Position numbers and translations under genes: made by a program. A stretch of 64,000 nucleotides of DNA from positions 1,550,001 to 1,614,000 of the forward strand of contig NZ_CP108508.1 of the NCBI RefSeq assembly GCF_035917275.1, read 5' to 3'. Positions 34,145 through 43,344 of this stretch are shown in pieces. The notes under the pieces were generated by a model. It did not search any database. It saw only the letters and a program-made list of their open reading frames with translations, and had not been told where the DNA came from. Origin of the DNA: Streptomyces sp. NBC_01237 (GTDB lineage: Bacteria; Actinomycetota; Actinomycetes; Streptomycetales; Streptomycetaceae). Numbering within the stretch: position 1 is the first letter of the stretch; each line of letters begins with the position of its first letter.

Positions 34145-35461
34145 ATGGCGATGATGCGGCTCCGGCGCGAGGACCCGCGTCTCGTCGGCTCGTTCAGGCT
34201 GCACCGGCGACTCGGGGCGGGCGGCATGGGCGTCGTCTATCTGGGTTCCGACCGGCGTGGTCAGCGGGTGGCCCTCAAGGTGATCCGGCCCGACCTGGCG
34301 GAGGATCAGGAGTTCCGTTCGCGCTTCGCACGCGAGGTGTCGGCGGCCCGGCGGATCCGCGGAGGCTGCACGGCGCGTCTGGTCGCCGCCGATCTGGAGG
34401 CGGACCGCCCCTGGTTCGCGACGCAGTACGTCCCCGGTCCCTCCCTGCACGACAAGGTCGCCGAGGAGGGCCCGTTGGCCGCCGCCGAGGTGGCCTCGAT
34501 CGGGGCGGCGCTCTCCGAGGGGCTGGTGGCGGTGCACGAGGCGGGTGTCGTCCACCGTGATCTGAAGCCGTCGAACATCCTCCTCTCCCCCAAGGGCCCC
34601 CGGATCATCGACTTCGGTATCGCCTGGGCGACCGGGGCGAGCACGCTGACCCATGTCGGTACGGCGGTGGGGTCACCCGGTTTCCTCGCGCCCGAGCAGG
34701 TCCGGGGCGCGGCGGTGACGCCCGCGACGGACGTGTTCTCGCTCGGTGCCACCCTCGCCTACGCGGCGATGGCCGATTCGCCCTTCGGGCACGGCAGTTC
34801 CGAGGTGATGCTGTACCGCGTGGTGCATGAGGAGCCGCAGCTGCACGACGTGCACGACGCGCTCGCCCCACTGGTACGGGCCTGTCTGGCGAAGGACCCG
34901 GAGGAGCGGCCGAGCACGCTCCAGCTCTCCATGCGGCTCAAGGAGATCGCGGCCCGGGAGGCGCAGGGCCTGCACGAGAGCCGGCCGCCCACCCAGCGCT
35001 CCGCTCAGGAGCTGGACCGGCCGACCGGCCGCCTGGACGGTCCGTACACCGAGCAGCACACCCGCCGCGCGGACGGCCCCTCGGCGCCCCGCCCCCAGCA
35101 GAACAGGCGTACCGCGCCGGCCCGTCCGGCCGCGCCCCGTACCGGAGGTTCGCGCTCCCAGCCGGCCCCGCGCAACACCACGCGTTCCGGTAAGCGCCCC
35201 GGCGCGACGAACGGCACGAAGAACGGCCGGCCGGGCACCAGAGGCGGGGCCCGGACCACCTCGGCGGGGCGGCGGCCGGCGAATCCGCGACTGCTGCGGC
35301 AGCGGCTCGTCGTCTTCGTCGTCGTGACCCTGCTCGTGGCGCTGGGCATCGCCGCCGCACAGGGGTGCCAGGGTCCGGCGCGCGGGCTGGGCGCCTCGCA
35401 GCCGCACACGCACAACGCCGACGCGCGGCACGCGCAGGCGGGTGTCCCTCTGCAACGGTAG
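34145..35461 (+). CDS. Membrane-anchored serine/threonine protein kinase
   Basis: A 438-residue Hanks-type kinase. The kinase domain (~residues 13-275) has the glycine loop LGAGGMGVVYLG, VALKVI (Lys), catalytic HRDLKPSNILL, DFGIA and GSPGFLAPEQV. A ~120-residue Pro/Arg/Thr-rich juxtamembrane linker follows, then one span LVVFVVVTLLVALGIAA (~residues 391-408) and a short outer tail without PASTA repeats, so it senses through another mechanism. ATG 34145 is chosen; ATG 34151 and 34154 are in frame. The 3' end of the gene is the first unit of a 30-bp tandem repeat (see 35438-35527). Confidence 0.92.
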   Translation: MAMMRLRREDPRLVGSFRLHRRLGAGGMGVVYLGSDRRGQRVALKVIRPDLAEDQEFRSRFAREVSAARRIRGGCTARLVAADLEADRPWFATQYVPGPSLHDKVAEEGPLAAAEVASIGAALSEGLVAVHEAGVVHRDLKPSNILLSPKGPRIIDFGIAWATGASTLTHVGTAVGSPGFLAPEQVRGAAVTPATDVFSLGATLAYAAMADSPFGHGSSEVMLYRVVHEEPQLHDVHDALAPLVRACLAKDPEERPSTLQLSMRLKEIAAREAQGLHESRPPTQRSAQELDRPTGRLDGPYTEQHTRRADGPSAPRPQQNRRTAPARPAAPRTGGSRSQPAPRNTTRSGKRPGATNGTKNGRPGTRGGARTTSAGRRPANPRLLRQRLVVFVVVTLLVALGIAAAQGCQGPARGLGASQPHTHNADARHAQAGVPLQR

Positions 35462-35527
35462 GTTCCGGCGGGTGCCCCTCCGGAGCAGTGAACTCCGGCG
35501 GGTGACCCTCCGGAACGGTAGGTTCCG
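35438..35527 (+). repeat. Three 30-bp tandem repeats covering the kinase stop codon
   Basis: Units at 35438-35467, 35468-35497 and 35498-35527, each starting GCGGGTG and ending TCCG; units 1 and 3 differ at 3 of 30 bases. The unit contains an in-frame stop at the same place (TAG, TGA, TAG), so the kinase ends in unit 1 (residues AGVPLQR). A decayed fourth unit follows to about 35550. Confidence 0.8.
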
Positions 35528-35551
35528 GGGCGGGCGACCGCCGGAGCGTGG

Positions 35552-36370
35552 TCAGCCCCGGGGCCGGCCCGTCGCCACCGCGTAGAAGGCGACCGCCGCC
35601 GCCGCTCCCACGTTCAGCGAGTCGACGCCGTGCGCCATGGGGATACGGACCCATTCGTCGGCGGCCATCAGTGCCTGTGTGGACAGCCCGTCGCCCTCGG
35701 CTCCGAGCATCAGCGCCACCCGCTCCAGCCGGTGCGGTGCCGCCTCGTCGATGCTGGACGCCTTCTCGTCGGGGGTGAGGGCGAGGAGCTTGAAGCCCGC
35801 CTCCCGTACCGACTCCAGCGTCTTGGGCCAGGCGTCGAGCCGGGCGTAGGGAACGGAGAAGACCGCACCCATCGAGACCTTGACCGAACGCCGGTAGAGC
35901 GGGTCGGCGCAGTCCGGTGAGAGCAGCACGGCGTCCATGCCGAGGGCGGCGGCGCTGCGGAAGATCGCACCGATGTTGGTGTGGTCGTTGACCGACTCCA
36001 TGACGACCACGCGGCGGGCCGTGGCCAGCAGTTCGTCGGCGGTGGGCAACGGCTTGCGCTGCATGGAGGCGAGGGCCCCCCGGTGCACGTGGTAGCCCGT
36101 GACGCGTTCGGCGAGCTCCGGATTGACCGCGTACACGGGCGCCGGGACCTCGTCGATGACGTCGCGCATCACATCGACCCACTTGGCGGAGAGCAGCATC
36201 GACCGCATCTCGTACCCGGCGTGCCTGGCCCGTCTGATCACCTTCTCGCCCTCGGCGATGAAGAGGCCCTCGGCCGGCTCACGGCGGCGCCGGAGTTCGA
36301 CATCGGTCAGGCCCGTGTAGTCGCGCAGGCGCGGGTCGTCGGGATCGTCGACGGTGATGAGATCAGCCAC
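35552..36370 (-). CDS. SpoU/TrmH-family RNA 2'-O-methyltransferase
   Basis: A 272-residue SPOUT methyltransferase with an N-terminal L30e-like substrate domain (EGLFIAEGEKVIRRARHAG, SMLLSAKWVDVM) and a C-terminal trefoil-knot domain: VVMESVNDHTNIGAIFRSAAALG (motif 1), LMLGAEGDGLSTQAL (motif 2) and IPMAHGVDSLNVGAAAAVAFY (motif 3), all intact. It methylates tRNA or rRNA using S-adenosylmethionine; the exact site is not readable. Convergent to the kinase gene. Length is typical. Confidence 0.93.
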   Translation of the reverse strand: MADLITVDDPDDPRLRDYTGLTDVELRRRREPAEGLFIAEGEKVIRRARHAGYEMRSMLLSAKWVDVMRDVIDEVPAPVYAVNPELAERVTGYHVHRGALASMQRKPLPTADELLATARRVVVMESVNDHTNIGAIFRSAAALGMDAVLLSPDCADPLYRRSVKVSMGAVFSVPYARLDAWPKTLESVREAGFKLLALTPDEKASSIDEAAPHRLERVALMLGAEGDGLSTQALMAADEWVRIPMAHGVDSLNVGAAAAVAFYAVATGRPRG

Positions 36371-36434
36371 AGGGTGATACTGCCTTGTCCGGTGTGTGGT
36401 GCCAACGCCTTGGATGAAGATCGGTTACCGCGGG

Positions 36435-37688
36435 TTACCCGGCGGGGGGTGCCACGGAGTCCGGTCCGACCGCGACGACTTCGCCGATGACGATCACGGC
36501 GGGCGGGCGCACCTCTTCGGTGACGGCTCGTTCGCCGACGGTCGCCAAGGTCGCGTCGACCCGGCGCTGGGCGGCCGTGGTGCCCTCCTGGACCAGGGCG
36601 ACCGGGGTCCCGGGGTCCTTGCCGTGGGCGATCAGCGCGGCCGCGATGGCGCCGATCTTGTCGACGGCCATCAGCAGGACCAGGGTGCCGCGCAGTCGGG
36701 CGAGCGCCGCCCAGTCGACCAGCGAGCGCGGGTCCTCCGGGGCGACATGACCACTGACGACGGTGAACTCATGGGCGACGCCGCGGTGGGTGACCGGGAT
36801 ACCGGCCGCGCCCGGAACGGAGATGGAGCTGGAGATCCCGGGGACGACCGTGCAGGAGATGCCCTCGGCCGCCAGTGCCTGGGCCTCTTCCATGCCCCGG
36901 CCGAAGACGAACGGGTCGCCGCCCTTGAGCCGGACGACGGCCTTGCCCGCCTTGGCGTGCTCGATCAGCGCCCGGTTGATCGCCTCCTGGGCCATGTAGC
37001 GGCCGTACGGAATCTTCGCGGCGTCGATCACCTCGACATGCGGCGGGAGTTCGTCGAGCAGATCACGGGGGCCCAGCCGGTCGGCGATGACCACGTCGGC
37101 CTCGGCGAGCAGACGACGGCCTCGCACGGTGATCAGGTCGGGGTCGCCGGGACCGCCGCCGACCAGCGAGACGCCGGGGGCGCGGGTGCGGTGGTGCGGG
37201 GCGGCGAGGGTGCCGTCGCGCAGGCCCTCCACGATGGCGTCGCGGACGGCGGCGGAGTGGCGGGGGTCGCGGCCCTGCGAGGTGGTGGTGAGGACGGCGA
37301 CCGTGACGTTCTCGCTGCGGCCGGTGGCCGGGGTCCAGGCGGTGGCGGCCTCTGCGTCGTCGCTGCGGACGCACCAGGTACGGGAGCGCTCCGCCTCGGC
37401 GGAGGCGGCGTCGGCGGCGACCGGGTCGGAGCACGCGACGAGGGCGTACCAGGTGTCGCCGAGATCGCCGTCGCGGTACCGGCGGCGCTCCCAGCGGATC
37501 TCGCCGGCGTCGGCCATCGCCTCGACGGACGGGGTGGCGGACGGGGAGACCAGGGTGATGTCGGCACCGGCCGCGATGAGTGCGGGCAGGCGGCGCTGCG
37601 CGACCTGGCCGCCGCCGACGACGACGACGCGGCGCCCGTTCAGGCGCAGTCCGACGGGGTAAGCGGGGTGATCGGCGTGCTCGGCCAT
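36435..37688 (-). CDS. cobA: Bifunctional precorrin-2 dehydrogenase / uroporphyrinogen-III C-methyltransferase
   Basis: A 417-residue fusion. Residues ~1-160 form a SirC/CysG-N-like NAD-binding domain (RRVVVVGGGQVAQRRLPALIAAGADITLVS). Residues ~165-417 are the SUMT domain (VSLVGGGPGDPDLITVRGRRLLAEADVVIADRL, VVRLKGGDPFVFGRG, VVPGISSSISVPGAAGIPVTHRG). It methylates uroporphyrinogen III to precorrin-2, and the first domain would oxidise it to sirohydrochlorin; the ferrochelatase part of full CysG needs checking. ATG 37688 has GAGGAG 11 bases upstream. The product feeds siroheme and the cobalamin genes beside it. Confidence 0.93.
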   Translation of the reverse strand: MAEHADHPAYPVGLRLNGRRVVVVGGGQVAQRRLPALIAAGADITLVSPSATPSVEAMADAGEIRWERRRYRDGDLGDTWYALVACSDPVAADAASAEAERSRTWCVRSDDAEAATAWTPATGRSENVTVAVLTTTSQGRDPRHSAAVRDAIVEGLRDGTLAAPHHRTRAPGVSLVGGGPGDPDLITVRGRRLLAEADVVIADRLGPRDLLDELPPHVEVIDAAKIPYGRYMAQEAINRALIEHAKAGKAVVRLKGGDPFVFGRGMEEAQALAAEGISCTVVPGISSSISVPGAAGIPVTHRGVAHEFTVVSGHVAPEDPRSLVDWAALARLRGTLVLLMAVDKIGAIAAALIAHGKDPGTPVALVQEGTTAAQRRVDATLATVGERAVTEEVRPPAVIVIGEVVAVGPDSVAPPAG

Positions 37689-37884
37689 GGTGGTGCGGGC
37701 TCCTCGTGCGGGGTGGTGCGTAGGGGGCCGCTGTGGGGGTGGAGCGGCTGGGGCGGGGGGCGAGGGCGTGGGGGCGTGTCGCGTGGGACCACGATACGCG
37801 GGGCGGTTACGGGGTCGGTCGCCTGCGGCGGGCTTGTCCCCTACCCGCCCCTTCCCGAAACCGGGGCACCGCCCCGGACCCCGC

Positions 37885-38183
37885 TCCTCAAACGCCGGAG
37901 GGGCTGGGGGTGGGGGGTGGGGTTCGCCGGCCCCCGGCACCCAGCTGTCCTCGAACGCCGGACGGGCTGGAAGTGGGGCGGGCTGCCCCGGGCCCCGCGC
38001 CCCGGTGTCCTCAAACGCCGGACGGGCTGGAGTTGGGGACGGTGAGGCCTGGGCTCGGGGAAAGGATGTCCTCGAACGCCGGAGGGGCTGGGTCGGCCGA
38101 CGGGGGCCGGGGTCGGCCGACCGGGCCGGGGTTCGCCTGCGGGGCCCGGCCCGGCCCCGCTCCGCAAGCGCCGGGTGGGCTTG
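37885..38183. repeat. Array of five copies of a ~60-bp Streptomyces-type intergenic repeat
   Basis: The core TCCTCAAACGCCGGACGGG (variants AAACGCC/GAACGCC and GGAGGGG/GGACGGG), followed by CTGG, occurs at 37885-37907, 37948-37970, 38008-38030 and 38069-38091, with a decayed copy at 38161-38183. Copies are preceded by a GC-rich arm such as CCCCGG(G/A)CCCCGC. They fill the 529-bp gap 37689-38217 between cobA and cobT; no gene is supported there. This core is widespread in Streptomyces intergenic DNA from general knowledge. Confidence 0.8.
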
Positions 38184-38217
38184 AGGAGCGGGGGCGGCCG
38201 GTCGGTCGCCGGCGAGG

Positions 38218-41200
38218 TTACTTCTCCGTGACGCCCGCGGCGTCGAACGTCGCCACCTCGTGCATCGCGCGGGCCGCGCTCTGCACGATCGGGAGCGCGA
38301 GCAGGGCGCCCGTGCCCTCGCCGAGGCGCAGGTCCAGGTCGACCAGCGGGCGCAGGCCCAGCTTGTTGAGAGCGGCGACGTGGCCGGGCTCGGCGCTGCG
38401 GTGGCCGGCGATGCAGGCGGCGAGGGCCTCGGGGGCGATGGCCCGTGCGACCAGGGCCGCCGCGCCCGCGCTCACGCCGTCGAGGATGACCGGCGTACGC
38501 AGCGACGCGCCGCCGAGCAGGAAGCCCGCCATCGCGGCGTGCTCCAGGCCGCCGACCGCGGCGAGCACGCCGATCGGGTCGGCCGGGTCGGGCCGGTGCA
38601 GGTCGAGCCCCCGGCGGACGACATCGACCTTGCGGGCGTGCATCTCGTCGTTGATCCCGGTGCCCCGGCCGGTCACCTCTGCCGCGTCGATACCGGTGTA
38701 TACGCAGATCAGGGCGGCCGACGCGGTGGTGTTGGCGATGCCCATCTCGCCGGTCAGCAGCGCCTTGTTGCCCGCGGCCACCAGGTCGCGGGCGGTCTCG
38801 ATGCCGACCTCGATGGCCGCGAGGACCTCTTCGCGGCTGAGTGCGGGACCGGTGGTGAAGTCCGCCGTGCCGGGGCGCACCTTCCGCGGCAGGAGACCCG
38901 GCGTCGCGGGCAGCTCGGAGGCCACACCGACATCGACGACACAGACCTCGGCGCCGACCTGGGCCGCGAAGGCGTTGCAGACGGCTCCGCCGCCGAGGAA
39001 GTTGGCCACCATCTGGGCCGTGACCTCCTGCGGCCAGGCGGTCACACCCTGGGCGTGCACCCCGTGGTCCCCGGCGAAGATCGCGACGGCCGCGGGCTCG
39101 GGGATCGGCGGCGGGCACATCCGGGAGAGCCCGGACAGCTGGGCGGAGATGATCTCCAGCATGCCGAGCGCACCGGCCGGCTTGGTCATCCGCTTCTGGC
39201 GTTCCCATGCCTCGCCGAGCGCCTTGGCGTCCAGCGGGCGGATGTTGGAGATGGTCTCCTGGAGCAGGTCGTGCGGCTCCTCGCCGGGCAGGGCACGCCG
39301 CCCGTACGTCTCCTCGTGCACGACCCAGGACAGCGGGCGGCGCTTGGACCATCCCGCCTGCATCAGCTCGGGCTCCTCGGGGAACTCGTCGACGTATCCG
39401 ACACAGAGGTACGCGACGACTTCGAGGTGCTCGGGCAGTCCGAGCGCGCGGACCATCTCGCGCTCGTCGAAGAAGCTGACCCAGCCGACGCCGAGGCCCT
39501 CGGCGCGTGCGGCGAGCCACAGGTTCTCCACGGCGAGGGCGGAGGAGTACGGGGCCATCTGCGGCTGGGTGTGCCGGCCGAGGGTGTGCCGGCCGCCGCG
39601 GGTGGGGTCGGCGGTGACGACGATGTTCACCGGGGTGTCGAGGATGGCCTCGATCTTCAGTTCCTTGAACTGCTTGGCCCGGCCCTTGGGGAGCGAGCTG
39701 GCGTAGGCATCACGCTGACGCTGGGCCAGTTCGTGCATGGACCGGCGGGTCTCCGCGGAGCGGATGACGACGAAGTCCCAGGGCTGCGAGTGGCCCACGC
39801 TCGGTGCCGTGTGCGCGGCTTCGAGGACACGGAGCAGGACCTCGTGCGGGATCGGGTCGCTGCGGAAACCGTTGCGGATGTCGCGGCGCTCCCGCATGAC
39901 CCGCAGGACCGCTTCGCGTTCGGCGTCGTCGTACCCGGGAGCGGGCGGGGTGACGGGCTGCTCCTGCGCGGGCGGCTCCTCGACGAGCTGCTCCTGCGCG
40001 GGCTGCTCCTCGGCGGCCACGGCGTCGGGGGCCACGGCGTGGGCCTGCCGCACGGCCGCGGGGGGAACCTCGACCGGCTCCCGCTCCACGAGCTCCGGGG
40101 TCTCGATGATCTCGGGCCCCGTGAAGTCCTCGGGTACGGGGACCTGCTGGGGGGCCTGGGCGGCCTCCGGCTCCACCACGGGCTCCGGCTCCACCACACG
40201 CTCCGGAGCGGCCACCACCGCGGGCGCCTCCTGCGTCACCACAGGTCCGGCCTCGGCGGGCGCCGGCTCCATGGGCGCCGGCTCCACGGCGGGCTCGACG
40301 GGGCCGGGCTCGACGGGGCCGGGCTCGACGGGGCCGGGCTCCTCGGCTTCCGGCGTGATCGGCGCCGCTGCGGGCTCGATCACCACGGGGGCGACGGCGG
40401 GCGCCTCGACGGCCGGTTCGGGCTCGGGCGCGGCTTCCGGCTCGACGACGGCTTCCGGCAGCTCGGCCTCGGCGACCGGTGCCGGGGCGGTGGCCGGAGC
40501 GGGAGCCGGGTCCGGAGTCGCCGCCGAGCCCTCCACGGGTACGAGGGGTTCCGCCGGCTCCTCCACCGTGGGGGCGACCTCGGACGTGACCTCGACGGGA
40601 GCCTCCGCCGGGGTCTCGACAGATGCCTCGACAGCTGCCTCGACAGGGATGTCCGCCGAGGGGGCCGTGGCCGCCTCGGCGGGGACCTCGGCCGGCACTT
40701 CGACGGCAACCTCCGCCGGCGCCTCGGCAGGTGCCTCCGCCGGGATCGCCGGAGCCTCCGCTTCCGTCGGCTCGGGGACGACCGTTTCTGCCGGAGCGGC
40801 CTGCTCGGGCGGGATCACCTGGTCCTGCTGGGCCGCGGCCTCCGGCTGGACGGCCTGGACGGCCTGCTCGGGTGCGGGTGTCTCCGCCGTCTGCTGCGGC
40901 GCCTGGGCACCCCACGGAGCCCCGCTCTGCGGCGGAAGCTCGCCCAGCTGCGGGCCGGGCAGCACCGGAGCCTCCTCGGCCGGGGCCTCGAAGTACTCGG
41001 GGCCCGCCGCGGGCGGTCCCGCGTGCCGTGCGGCCGTCGGGGCCGAGGGCTGCGGCGCACCGGCGGGCCCCCGGTCGGCGAGCGAGCGGACCACACCGCC
41101 GGTGGGCGTACCGCCGTACGACGGGGCCCCGTCCGACGCGGGGCCGCGGTGCAGCGGGCGGCGGGCGGGAGCCGCGGCGTGCGCGGCCACCGGGACCTGG

Positions 41201-41664
41201 GCGGGAGCCTGCGCGGGCGCGGGGCCCGGAATCCGTACGCCGTCGAGGTCGACGGAACCGGCGTCGCGGCCACCGGACTCGTGGGTGCCCTGGACGGTGC
41301 CGGCTGCCTGGGTGGCGTAGGCGGCCTGGCCCTGCGCGGGCACCGCGGACTGCGGCGCGGTCCTGACCTGTGCCTGGTTCTGGTCCTGGGCGGGGGCCTG
41401 CTCGGCGTTCGGGGCGGGTGCGTGGCCCGGTGCCGGTGCGTAGGACACGCCGGCTCCCGAGGTCTGGCCCGGAACGGCCGGGGCTGCCTGCGGGTCGCTC
41501 CAGGCGCCCTGGGAGGTCGGCATCAGCAGAAGGTCGTCGTCCTCGGGTGTGTGCTCGGAGGGATCGAGGAAGGTGTACGCGTCCGGGGCGGGGATGCCCG
41601 GCTGCTCCACCATGCCTGCGTTCTCCGGCAGTCCCTCGCCCGGGACCTGGCCGGTGTCAGTCAT
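38218..41664 (-). CDS. cobT: BluB-CobT fusion: DMB synthase-like and nicotinate-nucleotide:DMB phosphoribosyltransferase
   Basis: A 1148-residue fusion. Residues 1 to ~575 are low complexity, very rich in Pro, Ala, Glu and Val (for example GPVEPGPVEPGPVEP) and probably disordered. Residues ~580-795 are a BluB-like nitroreductase fold (MRERRDIRNGFRSDPIPHEVL, APSVGHSQPWDFVVI, GLGVGWVSFF) expected to make dimethylbenzimidazole from reduced FMN. Residues ~805-1148 are CobT (MTKPAGALGMLEIISAQL, FAGDHGVHAQGVTAWPQEVT, GEMGIANTTASAALI, GRGTGINDEMHARK), which activates that base to alpha-ribazole phosphate. ATG 41664 has GAGGGG 6-7 bases upstream. Making and activating the base in one chain would allow channelling. 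Confidence 0.9.
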   Translation of the reverse strand: MTDTGQVPGEGLPENAGMVEQPGIPAPDAYTFLDPSEHTPEDDDLLLMPTSQGAWSDPQAAPAVPGQTSGAGVSYAPAPGHAPAPNAEQAPAQDQNQAQVRTAPQSAVPAQGQAAYATQAAGTVQGTHESGGRDAGSVDLDGVRIPGPAPAQAPAQVPVAAHAAAPARRPLHRGPASDGAPSYGGTPTGGVVRSLADRGPAGAPQPSAPTAARHAGPPAAGPEYFEAPAEEAPVLPGPQLGELPPQSGAPWGAQAPQQTAETPAPEQAVQAVQPEAAAQQDQVIPPEQAAPAETVVPEPTEAEAPAIPAEAPAEAPAEVAVEVPAEVPAEAATAPSADIPVEAAVEASVETPAEAPVEVTSEVAPTVEEPAEPLVPVEGSAATPDPAPAPATAPAPVAEAELPEAVVEPEAAPEPEPAVEAPAVAPVVIEPAAAPITPEAEEPGPVEPGPVEPGPVEPAVEPAPMEPAPAEAGPVVTQEAPAVVAAPERVVEPEPVVEPEAAQAPQQVPVPEDFTGPEIIETPELVEREPVEVPPAAVRQAHAVAPDAVAAEEQPAQEQLVEEPPAQEQPVTPPAPGYDDAEREAVLRVMRERRDIRNGFRSDPIPHEVLLRVLEAAHTAPSVGHSQPWDFVVIRSAETRRSMHELAQRQRDAYASSLPKGRAKQFKELKIEAILDTPVNIVVTADPTRGGRHTLGRHTQPQMAPYSSALAVENLWLAARAEGLGVGWVSFFDEREMVRALGLPEHLEVVAYLCVGYVDEFPEEPELMQAGWSKRRPLSWVVHEETYGRRALPGEEPHDLLQETISNIRPLDAKALGEAWERQKRMTKPAGALGMLEIISAQLSGLSRMCPPPIPEPAAVAIFAGDHGVHAQGVTAWPQEVTAQMVANFLGGGAVCNAFAAQVGAEVCVVDVGVASELPATPGLLPRKVRPGTADFTTGPALSREEVLAAIEVGIETARDLVAAGNKALLTGEMGIANTTASAALICVYTGIDAAEVTGRGTGINDEMHARKVDVVRRGLDLHRPDPADPIGVLAAVGGLEHAAMAGFLLGGASLRTPVILDGVSAGAAALVARAIAPEALAACIAGHRSAEPGHVAALNKLGLRPLVDLDLRLGEGTGALLALPIVQSAARAMHEVATFDAAGVTEK

Positions 41665-42000
41665 GCGTACCCCTCGCCCATCGTCAGTGCTCCTTCGGCC
41701 CTTCGCCCGGGATGCCCGAACCACGGCACGCCGGTGCTCGTCAACAAGAACGAGCGGGCTCGCCGCGCGGCACGAAACGCCCGCGGACCTCTTCATATTC
41801 TCGCGGCCGTACGCCGCCGCGACAGGAAGTTCTGCCACGGCTCTCTGTGGACTGCGCCACTTCGCGCGTCCCCCGGGATGTGCCGTACCACAGTGCGGAC
41901 CAAAACGGTCCCCTTTTCCGGACATTGACGAACGAAGCGACGAACGGCCGGGCGCGGTACAACGATCGGCCAGCCTACCCCGCGCGGCACGCCGCACAGG
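41665..42000. other. Intergenic region between cobL and bluB-cobT
   Basis: 336 bp without a gene. I looked for a cobalamin riboswitch (B12 box, GCCACTG element) and saw none. A short hairpin GGACC-GTTTT-GGTCC (41897-41911, minus strand) could weakly terminate cobL. Confidence 0.4.
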
Positions 42001-43239
42001 TCAGGGGGCGAGGTCCGAACGCCGTGCGGAGAGCAGGAAGACCACGGACCGTTCGCGTTCGGTCCACGCGGTGGTGTCGAGTTCGACGGACTGGAGCAGG
42101 GAGCATTCGACGGTGTATCCGTTCCCCGCGAGCGCGGCTCCGAGCGCCTCCGCCTCGTCGCGGGTCGACGCGTGGGTCACGATGCGTTCCGGGCGCCGGT
42201 CGGCGACGGCGGTGACGACGGGGACGCCGCCGCCCCCGATCCGTACGACGTCCGGTTCGGGCAGCCGTTCCAGGATGTGCGGGGCCTGCCCCTGGACGAT
42301 CTGGAGGGGTACGCCGAAGGCGCGGGCGGCAGCCGCCGTACGGTCGCAGGCCGCCCGGTCGCTGTCGACGGCCAGTACCGCCGCGCCGAAGCGGGCCGCT
42401 TCCACCGCCAGGGCTCCGCTGCCGGAACCGATGTCCCAGAGCAGGTCGCCGGTGCGCGGGCCCAGGCGGGCCAGCTGGGCGGCGCGCAGGCCCGGGGACT
42501 CGCCCTCGCCGCTCTCCTCACCGGGGTCCGGCGCGCCGTCCCGGTACGCCTCCGCGGGCAGCGCCCAGCCTCGGGCGCCGCGGGGGTAGGCGGGCTGACG
42601 GCCGGCGATCCAGGCACCGGTGGCGCTGGTCTCGGGGCCGCCGCCGATGACGATGACGACGTTCGGGTCGCGCCAGGCGTGGTCGGCCGCCTTGTCCGAG
42701 GTCAGGACCGTGACCTGCTCGCGTGCGGTGCCGAGCTCCTCGCAGATCACGAAGGTGCGGTGCACGCCTTCGAGGAGGAGTGCCAGTTCGGCGGGGCCCG
42801 CGCCGGGTGAGGTGAGGACGGCGACCTTGTGGTGGGCGCGGCAGACGTTGACGGCGCGGCGCAGCGTGCGGGGGTGGGCGACGACGACCTGTGCGTCGTC
42901 CCAGGGCATGCCGGCGCGGGCGAACGCGGTCGCCACGGACGAGACGGCGGGCACGACTTCGACTTCCAGGCCGTGCTCGGGGGCGCGCAGGGTGCGTACG
43001 ACGCCGAAGAAGCCGGGGTCGCCGTCGGCGAGGACCACGGGGCTGCCGCGATGTCCGGCGATCCGGCGGGCGGCCAGGTCGACGCTGCCGAGGCGGATGC
43101 GTTCGGCGCGTTCGGGGACTTCGGGCAGTGCGAGGTGGTGGGCCGCGCCCGCGACGAGCGTGGCGGCCGAGAGCGCCGCCGTCGCCGCTCTGGTCAGTGG
43201 CGAGCCGTCCCAGCCGATCACCGTGACCCGGTCGGCCAT
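42001..43239 (-). CDS. cobL: Precorrin-6Y C5,15-methyltransferase (decarboxylating), CbiE-CbiT fusion
   Basis: A 412-residue cobalamin enzyme. The N-terminal CbiE-type domain has VTVIGWDGSPLT, SPVVLADGDPGFFGVVRTL and VVPAVSSVATAFARAG; the C-terminal CbiT-type Rossmann methylase (~residues 235-412) has LLWDIGSGSGALAVEAARFGA and VVRIGGGGVPVVTAV. Together they methylate C5 and C15 and decarboxylate the C12 acetate of precorrin-6B. Same strand and direction as cobT and cobA, so this is a small corrinoid cluster; other cob genes lie elsewhere. Confidence 0.94.
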   Translation of the reverse strand: MADRVTVIGWDGSPLTRAATAALSAATLVAGAAHHLALPEVPERAERIRLGSVDLAARRIAGHRGSPVVLADGDPGFFGVVRTLRAPEHGLEVEVVPAVSSVATAFARAGMPWDDAQVVVAHPRTLRRAVNVCRAHHKVAVLTSPGAGPAELALLLEGVHRTFVICEELGTAREQVTVLTSDKAADHAWRDPNVVIVIGGGPETSATGAWIAGRQPAYPRGARGWALPAEAYRDGAPDPGEESGEGESPGLRAAQLARLGPRTGDLLWDIGSGSGALAVEAARFGAAVLAVDSDRAACDRTAAAARAFGVPLQIVQGQAPHILERLPEPDVVRIGGGGVPVVTAVADRRPERIVTHASTRDEAEALGAALAGNGYTVECSLLQSVELDTTAWTERERSVVFLLSARRSDLAP

Positions 43240-43344
43240 CGTCGTCTGTCTCCTGGGGGTGTAGCAGGCGGGGGTTGCCCACGGGTGGCGGGCAGGGTGA
43301 GAGTACCCGGTCGGTGCCGGGGCCCGGCGAGGGGCTGCGCGGTG

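Noticed and set aside
37885..38183. CRISPR array
   Set aside because: The repeats vary in sequence, the intervening parts are themselves GC-rich repeat arms, the last spacing differs, and there are no cas genes.
38260..41928. A very long plus-strand open frame opposite the bluB-cobT gene
   Set aside because: It is a GC-bias shadow: the minus strand holds recognisable BluB and CobT domains and a good ribosome site, the plus frame has none.
41665..42000. Cobalamin riboswitch near the cob genes
   Set aside because: No B12 box or other conserved core elements could be found on the minus strand ahead of bluB-cobT.
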